DNA of 6,417 bases, from positions 1 through 6,417 of the forward strand of contig JAJRTM010000911.1 in the NCBI GenBank assembly GCA_024278285.1. The letters are read 5' to 3'. The DNA comes from Planctomycetota bacterium. Lineage in GTDB: Bacteria > Planctomycetota > Planctomycetia > Planctomycetales > Planctomycetaceae. This document shows positions 1-5,548 of this stretch, piece after piece. The notes under the pieces are model-generated. The model ran no database searches and was not told the origin of the DNA. It saw only the letters and a program-made list of their open reading frames with translations. The translations under genes and the position numbers were made by a program. Position 1 is the stretch's first letter. Each line of letters opens with the position of its first letter.

Positions 1-1338
1 ACGGTTGTTAACGGAACAGCTGATTTGTCAAACATGACAATTCCAGAGAAACTGAAAGAAAAAACAGCAGAAGATTCTGCCTCGCAGTCTGATGAAGAAA
101 ACGCTGAAGAACTTATTGAAAATAAAACGGCTCCAACAAATGCAAAAAAGGGAAAGCGAACCGAAGCAGTACGAGTCGATAGAGACCGACTTGATGAATT
201 GATTGATTTGATTGGTGAACTGGTAATTAGTGAATCAATGGTCTCCGCAGATTATCAAAAAATGAGCAATGGAGCGAATGAAGGAGCAGCACATACCCAG
301 CTTCGGAAAATCACACGTGAACTTCAAAGCTTAAGCTTATCGTTACGTATGACGCCAATCAGCGGCCTGTTTCAAAAAGGGAAACGTGTTGTTCGAGACT
401 TATCACGCAAGCTCGGAAAGCCGGTTGAGCTGGTGATTGAAGGCGGCGAAACAGAGCTTGATAAAAGTGTTCTTGATGAACTGAGTGATCCGCTAGTCCA
501 TCTGATCCGTAATTCCGTTGACCACGGTGTTGAATGCTCGGTTGATGATCGTTCTTCTGCGGGAAAGAACGAAACAGCAACGATTACTCTGCGTGCCTTT
601 TACCAGGGTGGAAGTATTTATGTAGAAATCGAAGATGATGGTCGTGGTTTAGATCGAGATAAACTTCTTGCCCGGGCGATTGAACGTGGGGTCATCGAAC
701 CGAATGCAAACCTGACTGATGATCAGATTCATAATTTGATTTTTGAGGCTGGTTTCTCCATGGCGGCAAAGGTCACTGAAGTTTCTGGTCGCGGGGTGGG
801 AATGGATGTCGTTCGCAGAAATATTGAAGCCTTGCGAGGGACCGTCACAATCCGTTCAGAACAAGGCAAGGGGACGTGTATCTCGCTGAGACTTCCATTG
901 ACTCTTGCAATTATCGACGGAATGGTCGTTCGAGTTCAAGATCAACGATACATCATTCCAACATTGAACATTGTTAATCAATTACGTCCCGAAGCAGAGG
1001 CTCTTTCGACCATCAATAATAGTGGAGAAATAGTCGATGTACGAGGGAAAAATGTCCCCTTCCACCGTTTATCCAAAGTCTTTTCACTCACTGGGGAAGA
1101 AAAGGAAGTTACCGACAGCATCATTATTCTCGTCGAAGAGAACAGCCGTTTGGTTGGATTGCTGGTGGATGAAGTGGTCGGGCAACAACAAGTAGTAATT
1201 AAATCATTAGGTGCGAGCCTTTCAGATTCGTCTGAAGGGATCGCTGGAGCGGCTGTAATGCCAGATGGTGAAGTCGGGTTAATTCTTGATCTTCACGGTG
1301 TACTTGAACTCGCATGTGGCACACATGCAAAGCAATAA
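1..1338 (+). CDS. cheA: Chemotaxis histidine kinase CheA, C-terminal portion (5' end outside window)
   Basis: CheA is the cytoplasmic kinase of the chemoreceptor array: it autophosphorylates on a histidine and passes phosphate to CheY and CheB. The frame is open from base 1, so the gene starts upstream; 445 residues are visible and an internal TTG or ATG near 25-36 is not a credible start. Visible residues 1-54 are a charged, low-complexity linker. About 55-120 is the P3 dimerisation helix pair (VDRDRLDELIDLIGELV). The P4 ATPase domain follows with N box HLIRNSVDHGVE (Asn171), G1 box EDDGRGLD (213-217), G2 box SGRGVGMDVV (262-271) and GKGT (289-292). The P5 CheW-like domain runs from about 300 to the end. 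All ATP-binding boxes are intact. The P1 phosphoacceptor domain and any P2 domain lie off the left edge. cheW follows after 13 nt, indicating co-transcription. Confidence 0.97.
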   Translation, partial: TVVNGTADLSNMTIPEKLKEKTAEDSASQSDEENAEELIENKTAPTNAKKGKRTEAVRVDRDRLDELIDLIGELVISESMVSADYQKMSNGANEGAAHTQLRKITRELQSLSLSLRMTPISGLFQKGKRVVRDLSRKLGKPVELVIEGGETELDKSVLDELSDPLVHLIRNSVDHGVECSVDDRSSAGKNETATITLRAFYQGGSIYVEIEDDGRGLDRDKLLARAIERGVIEPNANLTDDQIHNLIFEAGFSMAAKVTEVSGRGVGMDVVRRNIEALRGTVTIRSEQGKGTCISLRLPLTLAIIDGMVVRVQDQRYIIPTLNIVNQLRPEAEALSTINNSGEIVDVRGKNVPFHRLSKVFSLTGEEKEVTDSIIILVEENSRLVGLLVDEVVGQQQVVIKSLGASLSDSSEGIAGAAVMPDGEVGLILDLHGVLELACGTHAKQ

Positions 1339-1340
1339 AG

Positions 1341-1347
1341 AAAGGGA
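1341..1347 (+). promoter_or_regulatory. Ribosome binding site of cheW
   Basis: A purine-rich AAAGGGA sits just after the cheA stop codon and about 5 nt before the ATG at 1352. It decides the cheW start: the frame is open further upstream, to 1286 inside cheA, but the in-frame candidates there would add residues unlike CheW and have no such site at the right distance. Confidence 0.7.
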
Positions 1348-1351
1348 ACCT

Positions 1352-1900
1352 ATGTCGACTGATACTGCAGTCGCAACAGAAACGGCCCCAGGAACTGAAA
1401 TGCCAGCGAAAAATCTGGCGGGAAAGTACCTGACGTTTTACCTTGCGAAAGAACAATTTGGACTTCCAATATTGAAAGTTCGAGAAATTATCGGCGTGAT
1501 GAAGATCACCGCCGTTCCTAATTCGGCTCCACATATACGCGGCGTGATCAATCTTCGTGGGAAAATTGTTCCTGTGATGGATCTACGAGAAAAACTCCAT
1601 CTTAGTTGTGTGGAAAAGAATCGACGTAACTGCATTATCGTTACTGAGATTGAAGATGAGGCTGGAGATTACGAGATCGGTCTTTTGGTTGATTCAGTCA
1701 GCGAAGTGCTTGACATTAACGAGAACGAAATTGAACCGCCTCCCGTTATGGGGCACAATGTGAAAACAGATTGTATTTTGGGAATGGCGCAGTCAGGCCA
1801 AGATGTCAAAATGTTACTTGATGTCGAGAAAATTGTGGTTGATATGAATGGACCATTAAACGGGATTGAAGAAAGCGAAGAGAGCATCGTCGCTGTGTGA
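1352..1900 (+). CDS. cheW: Chemotaxis coupling protein CheW
   Basis: CheW is the cytoplasmic adaptor that links chemoreceptor tips to the CheA P5 domain in the signalling array. The predicted protein has 182 residues, slightly longer than a typical CheW (about 160-170), owing to a Ser/Thr/Ala-rich N-terminal tail of about 22 residues and an acidic C-terminal tail. The core begins at about residue 23 (GKYLTFYLAKEQFGLPI). It contains the hallmark IRGVINLRGKIVPVMDLR segment, with the family's conserved Arg at position 69 within NLRG. IGLLVDSVSEVL and the closing ILGMAQ...LLDVEKI segment complete the fold. There is no kinase or receiver domain attached, so it is a stand-alone CheW and not CheV. 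The ATG at 1352 is chosen for its ribosome binding site and because it avoids overlap with cheA, 13 nt upstream. Confidence 0.96.
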   Translation: MSTDTAVATETAPGTEMPAKNLAGKYLTFYLAKEQFGLPILKVREIIGVMKITAVPNSAPHIRGVINLRGKIVPVMDLREKLHLSCVEKNRRNCIIVTEIEDEAGDYEIGLLVDSVSEVLDINENEIEPPPVMGHNVKTDCILGMAQSGQDVKMLLDVEKIVVDMNGPLNGIEESEESIVAV

Positions 1901-1951
1901 GAGATTCTGATTTCTTCGGAACTCTCATCTCAATGAGGAAAAATTATTCTC

Positions 1952-1997
1952 TGGTCTTTCTGAATGCAAATAAGAACGATCAGAATATCTGAGACCA
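1952..1997 (+). other. Bulged stem-loop in the receptor leader
   Basis: TGGTCT (1952-1957) pairs with AGACCA (1992-1997), and directly inside it TTCTGA (1958-1963) pairs with TCAGAA (1980-1985). This leaves a one-sided 6-nt bulge (1986-1991) and a 16-nt loop. The twelve pairs are all Watson-Crick. No T run follows, so it does not look like an intrinsic terminator. A role in mRNA processing or leader structure is inference; folding energy was not computed. Confidence 0.4.
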
Positions 1998-2013
1998 AAT
2001 TTCAGTTAACATC

Positions 2014-2032
2014 GGCATGATAGAAAAATGCC
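2014..2032 (+). other. Small hairpin over the upstream candidate ATG
   Basis: GGCAT (2014-2018) and ATGCC (2028-2032) form a perfect 5-bp stem with a 9-nt loop. The first two bases of the ATG at 2017 are in the stem. This, and the lack of a ribosome binding site before 2017, argues mildly against translation starting there. The stem is short enough to occur by chance. Confidence 0.3.
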
Positions 2033-2040
2033 TTACCTTA

Positions 2041-2057
2041 CAGACAGGGATTGTCTG
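2041..2057 (+). other. Hairpin just upstream of the likely receptor starts
   Basis: CAGACA (2041-2046) and TGTCTG (2052-2057) form a perfect 6-bp stem around the 5-nt loop GGGAT. The loop contains a Shine-Dalgarno-like GGGA, 15 nt before the ATG at 2065 and 33 nt before that at 2083, which is too far for a standard site. It lies within the alternative coding extension from 2017. Its function, if any, is unknown. Confidence 0.35.
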
Positions 2058-2082
2058 GATCAGAATGAAAGTTATTCTAACG

Positions 2083-4524
2083 ATGTTGAAAAACCTTACC
2101 ATTACAAAAAAACTGATGAGCTTATTCCTAGTCTTTGGATTAGTCCCGATGGCAATTATGGGAATGATTTCTTACAACTGCACCGTACTTGTTGATGAAA
2201 ACAGTCTGAAGCAGATGGAAGACATTTCCAAAAGTACTGCGGATTTAATCGACCGAAATCTTTCTGAACGATACGGCGATGTTCAGACTTTTGGGATGAA
2301 CTCGGTCATTCATAACAAAGAGAACTGGTACAAAACGGATGAAAAAGAGAACAAGATTATTCAAGTAATGAACCAACTTGTTGATACCTACGATATCTAC
2401 TATTTGACTGTGCTTGTCGACCTTGAAGGTAAAGTGATTGCAGTTAACTCAAAAGATGAAAACGGAACCTCTATCAATTCAACTGATATTTATCAAAATA
2501 ATTATTCAAATACAAATTGGTTCAAGGCTGTTTCTTCAAGGGAATTCACAACCAAACAACGCTACACAGCAGCCGGGAATGATGTTTCCGATGGAACTTA
2601 TATCGACGATGTTTATGTCGATACTGATGTGAAAAGTGCTTACAAAGGTGACGATGGATTAACGTTAGGTTTTAGTGCCCCTGTCTATAAAGATGGTGAA
2701 GTTATTGCTTATTGGAGCAATAAAGCACGGTTTGCCTTGGTCGAAAACATTGTGAAAGCATCGTACATGGGACTGAAAGACAAAGGTCTTAACACGGCAG
2801 AAATCACTCTTCTGGATAAAGAGGGAAATGTGATTATCGATTTTGATCCTTCAACACACGGGACTGAAGAAGCATTTCACAACATGGAAGAGGTTTTGTT
2901 TAAGTTGAATCTCGTTAAAAAAGATGTTGTTGCAGCTGAAAAAGCAATCGAAGAAGGAGTCTCTGGGTATACATGGTCGGAGCATGCACGTAAAGGAGTC
3001 ATGCAGGCAGCAGGTTACGCCCCACTCGATGGTGCACTCGGTTATCCCGGCACCGAATGGGTTGTTTTAACAAGACTCTCTAAAAGTGAGCTTGAAGGTG
3101 GTGTTTCTTCTCAGGCACGTACCTATATTGGATTGACTGCTTTGGTCTCTCTGATTTGCATTACTGGATTTGGAATTTGGTTTGGTCGAAAAATGGCCAG
3201 TCCCATTCGTAACATGGCAGGCGTCGCAGAGAAAATTGCTGCTGGTGATTTATCTGAAGATGTGACACTGAAATCAGGAGACGAAACTGGAAAACTGGCT
3301 GACTCTTTTCGAACTGTTACCAATACAATCAGGAATCTTAACCATGAGTTCAGCAGTATTGTTGAATCGATCCTGAAAGGCGACCTTTCTCGCCGAGGAG
3401 ATAGTTCAAAATTCTCTGGATGTTACGAAGAACTCGTTTCAGGAATGAACGAAACTCTGGATGCCTATGCAACCCCTCTGACTGAATCTGTCACTCTGAT
3501 GGAGAAACTTGCAGATGGTGATCTGACCCAACGTATGTCGGATAATTACCAGGGTGAATTTGCGAAAATCAGTTCATCAGTTAATCGTGCAATGGATAAT
3601 CTCAGCAGTACGATGAAACAAATTGCAACGACTGGAGATATTGTTGCAGAAGGGGCAGGCCATGTTCACACCAGCAGTCAAAGCATTGCTGAAGGAGCAA
3701 CCGAACAAGCTAGCTCGCTGGAAGAAATTGCAAGTTCTCTGGAAGAGATGACTTCAATGACTCGTCAAAGTTCGGAAAATGCGAACCAGGCTAACCTGCT
3801 GGCAAAAGAAACACGCCAGGCGGCTGGTAATGGAAAAGAGTCGATGGAGCGGATGTCTGATGCGATTGGAAAAATCAAAGAATCTTCAGACGAACAGGCC
3901 AAAATTGTGAAAACGATTGATGAAATCGCATTTCAGACCAACTTGCTGGCCCTGAACGCAGCCGTCGAAGCGGCTCGAGCTGGTGAAGCTGGTAAAGGTT
4001 TTGCGGTTGTTGCTGAAGAAGTCCGAAACTTAGCTCAGCGAAGTGCTGAAGCGGCTCGCACGACTGCAACAATGATTGAGTCATCGGTTGAATCCTCTAA
4101 CAATGGCGTCATGATTTCGCAGGAAGTAGCTAAGATACTGGAAGATATTTTTGTCAGTGCACGAAAAACTGATGATTTAATTTCAGAAATTGCAGCGGCT
4201 GCAACAGAATCGTCTCAAGGGATTGACCAGGTCAATACGGCTATCGGTCAACTTGATGAAACGACTCAGCAGTCTGCTGAAACAAGTCAGCAGTCAGCCG
4301 AAACGGCAACGACGCTTACTCGCAATGTTGAAGTGCTTCGCCAGGTTGTTGGAAAGTTTAGTCTTGGTGATAACCCTCAAGCAACACATCAATTGCTTGA
4401 AAGTATTCATCAATCGGTAAGCAATCGACCTGATCATTCCAGAGAATTAGTTGGAGCGGGTACACAAAATGCCCCGGCAGAAACAATGCTGCCGTTTGAC
4501 GATGACGATTTCTCTGACTTCTAG
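2083..4524 (+). CDS. Transmembrane methyl-accepting chemotaxis protein with double-Cache sensor and three HAMP-type repeats
   Basis: Inner-membrane chemoreceptor that would sense a periplasmic ligand and control CheA through CheW. From the ATG at 2083 it has 813 residues. Membrane helix 1 spans about 11-31 and helix 2 about 347-367; between them lies a region of about 310 residues resembling a double-Cache domain. HAMP-type repeats with a Gly-Asp-Leu motif occur at 388, 433 and 479. The signalling coiled coil covers about 520-759, with the highly conserved tip [20 protein letters not shown] at 612-631 and Glu pairs 547/548 and 554/555 in a typical methylation context. A flexible 54-residue tail ends in acidic residues and DFSDF, a possible CheR/CheB-binding pentapeptide. 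The start is uncertain: ATGs at 2017 and 2065 are in frame and no site has a strong ribosome binding site. I prefer 2083 because [10 protein letters not shown] directly before helix 1 is typical of such receptors. The ligand cannot be read from the sequence. Confidence 0.95.
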   Translation: MLKNLTITKKLMSLFLVFGLVPMAIMGMISYNCTVLVDENSLKQMEDISKSTADLIDRNLSERYGDVQTFGMNSVIHNKENWYKTDEKENKIIQVMNQLVDTYDIYYLTVLVDLEGKVIAVNSKDENGTSINSTDIYQNNYSNTNWFKAVSSREFTTKQRYTAAGNDVSDGTYIDDVYVDTDVKSAYKGDDGLTLGFSAPVYKDGEVIAYWSNKARFALVENIVKASYMGLKDKGLNTAEITLLDKEGNVIIDFDPSTHGTEEAFHNMEEVLFKLNLVKKDVVAAEKAIEEGVSGYTWSEHARKGVMQAAGYAPLDGALGYPGTEWVVLTRLSKSELEGGVSSQARTYIGLTALVSLICITGFGIWFGRKMASPIRNMAGVAEKIAAGDLSEDVTLKSGDETGKLADSFRTVTNTIRNLNHEFSSIVESILKGDLSRRGDSSKFSGCYEELVSGMNETLDAYATPLTESVTLMEKLADGDLTQRMSDNYQGEFAKISSSVNRAMDNLSSTMKQIATTGDIVAEGAGHVHTSSQSIAEGATEQASSLEEIASSLEEMTSMTRQSSENANQANLLAKETRQAAGNGKESMERMSDAIGKIKESSDEQAKIVKTIDEIAFQTNLLALNAAVEAARAGEAGKGFAVVAEEVRNLAQRSAEAARTTATMIESSVESSNNGVMISQEVAKILEDIFVSARKTDDLISEIAAAATESSQGIDQVNTAIGQLDETTQQSAETSQQSAETATTLTRNVEVLRQVVGKFSLGDNPQATHQLLESIHQSVSNRPDHSRELVGAGTQNAPAETMLPFDDDDFSDF
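4264..4305 (+). repeat. Tandem heptad duplication inside the receptor coiled coil
   Basis: Two adjacent 21-nt units (4264-4284 and 4285-4305) encode TQQSAET and SQQSAET at residues 728-734 and 735-741 of the receptor. The DNA copies differ mainly at third codon positions, so the peptide is better conserved than the DNA. One unit is exactly one coiled-coil heptad. The region is the C-terminal helix of the methylation bundle, and each copy has Gln-Gln and Glu residues resembling methylation or deamidation contexts. Confidence 0.65.
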
Positions 4525-4534
4525 TTTCCGAAAG

Positions 4535-4587
4535 AACCAGGAACTCTCCAGGCGACCTTCGCGTCGTATGGGGAGTATCCCCTGGTT
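4535..4587 (+). other. Long stem-loop between the receptor gene and cheR
   Basis: AACCAGG (4535-4541) pairs with CCTGGTT (4581-4587). Inside it, ACTCTCC (4543-4549) pairs with GGGGAGT (4570-4576), including one G-T wobble. The enclosed loop can form a further short stem, CGAC (4553-4556) with GTCG (4563-4566). An asymmetric internal loop (1 nt against 4 nt) separates the two main arms. The stem begins 10 nt after the receptor stop codon. ACTTATAAAAC follows with no T run, so a Rho-independent terminator is not supported; an mRNA 3'-end stabiliser or processing site is possible. Confidence 0.55.
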
Positions 4588-4653
4588 ACTTATAAAACGA
4601 TACGAACCGAAATGGCCTGCATAGTGGGCTCCAGGGTGACATCTCTTCTCATC

Positions 4654-4671
4654 TTTACTTAATGGAGTAAA
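4654..4671 (+). promoter_or_regulatory. cheR ribosome binding site within a small hairpin
   Basis: GGAG at 4664-4667 lies 8 nt before the GTG at 4676 and is the best Shine-Dalgarno match in the window, which fixes the cheR start. TTTACT (4654-4659) is perfectly complementary to AGTAAA (4666-4671), leaving a 6-nt loop. The site is therefore half in the loop and half in the stem. The stem is AT-rich and probably weak; translational control by it is inference. Confidence 0.6.
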
Positions 4672-4675
4672 AAAA

Positions 4676-5527
4676 GTGCATCAGGCAACCTTTGATCTCT
4701 TTCGCGAATTGATTTATCAAGAAGGAGGAATCTCACTCGGTGCTAAGAAAACGACTTTGCTCCGAACACGAATTCGCGGGCGAATGCTCAAATTGAAACT
4801 TCAATCACCAGAGAGCTACCTCAAATTTATTCGAGAGGATAGTACCGGGCAAGAGTTGATTCATTTGATTGACTCGATTACGACCAACTACACCTACTTT
4901 TTCCGAGAAAACCAACATTTTGAGGTTCTCGAAAAGCACCTTCAAGGTTTGTTGACGAAAGGGCAGACACGGATTCGGATTTGGTCGGCTGCTGCCTCTT
5001 CGGGAGAAGAGCCCTATTCGATTGCGATGGTCGTTCAATCTGTATTGAATAAAATGGGACTTAATAACCAGCAGGTTGATATCAAAATCCTGGCGACAGA
5101 TATTTCGACAAAGATATTGCGAAAAGCGATACAGGGTATCTATTTCCAAAAACAGTTAGCAAAGGTTCCTCCCGTCTGGCGAGAGCTTTATTTCAAACCG
5201 ATTAAGACTGCTCAGGGAGAACAGCTTGAAGTGACTGCGGCTTTGAGAGAGATGATTGCTTTCCGGCATATGAATTTGAATGCTGCCCAGTATTCAGTGA
5301 GAGGACCATTTGATGCAATCTTTTGTCGTAATGTGATGATTTATTTTGATGAATCAACACGGAAAACGCTCGTCAATAAATTCAGTAAGTTCATGCCTGA
5401 AGAGGCCTTATTATTTGTTGGTTTGACGGAAAGCATAATGGGGTATTGCAAAGAATTGCCGTACATCGATCCTTCAGTCTATCAAAAAACAAAATCTTCT
5501 TCATTCGCGAATTCGAATGCTCAATAA
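4676..5527 (+). CDS. cheR: Chemotaxis protein methyltransferase CheR
   Basis: CheR transfers methyl groups from S-adenosylmethionine to specific glutamates of chemoreceptors, the methylating arm of adaptation. The 283-residue protein is of normal family length and complete. The N-terminal helical domain is rich in Lys/Arg (LLRTRIRGRMLKLKL), as expected for receptor binding. TTNYTYFFRE (about 69-78) is a family signature. The SAM-binding motif is WSAAASSGEEPYS at 103-115, with ATDIST at 140-145, FCRNVMIYFD at 216-225 and GLTES at 249-253, where the family more often has G-H-S-E. The start codon is GTG, supported by GGAG 8 nt upstream. cheB follows after 21 nt. By eye, the beta-subdomain between YF (about 177) and the following Phe matches the length I recall for pentapeptide-binding E. 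coli CheR. Confidence 0.97.
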   Translation: MHQATFDLFRELIYQEGGISLGAKKTTLLRTRIRGRMLKLKLQSPESYLKFIREDSTGQELIHLIDSITTNYTYFFRENQHFEVLEKHLQGLLTKGQTRIRIWSAAASSGEEPYSIAMVVQSVLNKMGLNNQQVDIKILATDISTKILRKAIQGIYFQKQLAKVPPVWRELYFKPIKTAQGEQLEVTAALREMIAFRHMNLNAAQYSVRGPFDAIFCRNVMIYFDESTRKTLVNKFSKFMPEEALLFVGLTESIMGYCKELPYIDPSVYQKTKSSSFANSNAQ

Positions 5528-5548
5528 AATAAAATAGAAAGTATTGTC

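Larger units (their letters stand above)
1901..2082 (+). other. Structured spacer between cheW and the chemoreceptor gene
   Basis: This 182-nt stretch has no convincing gene. It holds three inverted repeats (listed separately at 1952-1997, 2014-2032 and 2041-2057) plus weaker ones at 1901-1926 and 1924-1937. I see no clear -35/-10 pair, sigma-28 or sigma-54 promoter and no stem followed by a T run. Its length contrasts with the 13-nt cheA-cheW and 21-nt cheR-cheB gaps, so the receptor gene may have its own leader or mRNA-processing signal. Part of it (2017-2082) would be coding if the receptor starts at the upstream ATG. Confidence 0.5.

Noticed and set aside
1317..1328. Sigma-54-like TGGCAC followed by TGC at the end of cheA
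   Set aside because: The GG and GC elements are only 7 nt apart instead of the required 10, and the motif is within coding sequence.
1286..1351. Longer CheW form starting inside cheA
   Set aside because: No ribosome binding site, non-family extra residues and a 53-nt overlap with cheA; the ATG at 1352 has a good site.
1336..1364. Sigma-28 (FliA)-like TAAAG with a downstream CTGATA
   Set aside because: The downstream element matches GCCGATAA poorly, and the region overlaps the cheA stop and cheW start in a tight operon.
1199..1534. Minus-strand open frame across the cheA/cheW junction
   Set aside because: It lies antisense to two clear genes, has no recognisable domain and is of a length expected by chance.
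1901..1937. Weak inverted repeats right after the cheW stop as a possible terminator
   Set aside because: Stems are 5 bp or bulged, and A-rich sequence rather than a T run follows on the + strand.
4805..5149. Minus-strand open frame of 114 codons within cheR
   Set aside because: It is a shadow of a strongly conserved coding region, with no motif and no evident ribosome binding site.
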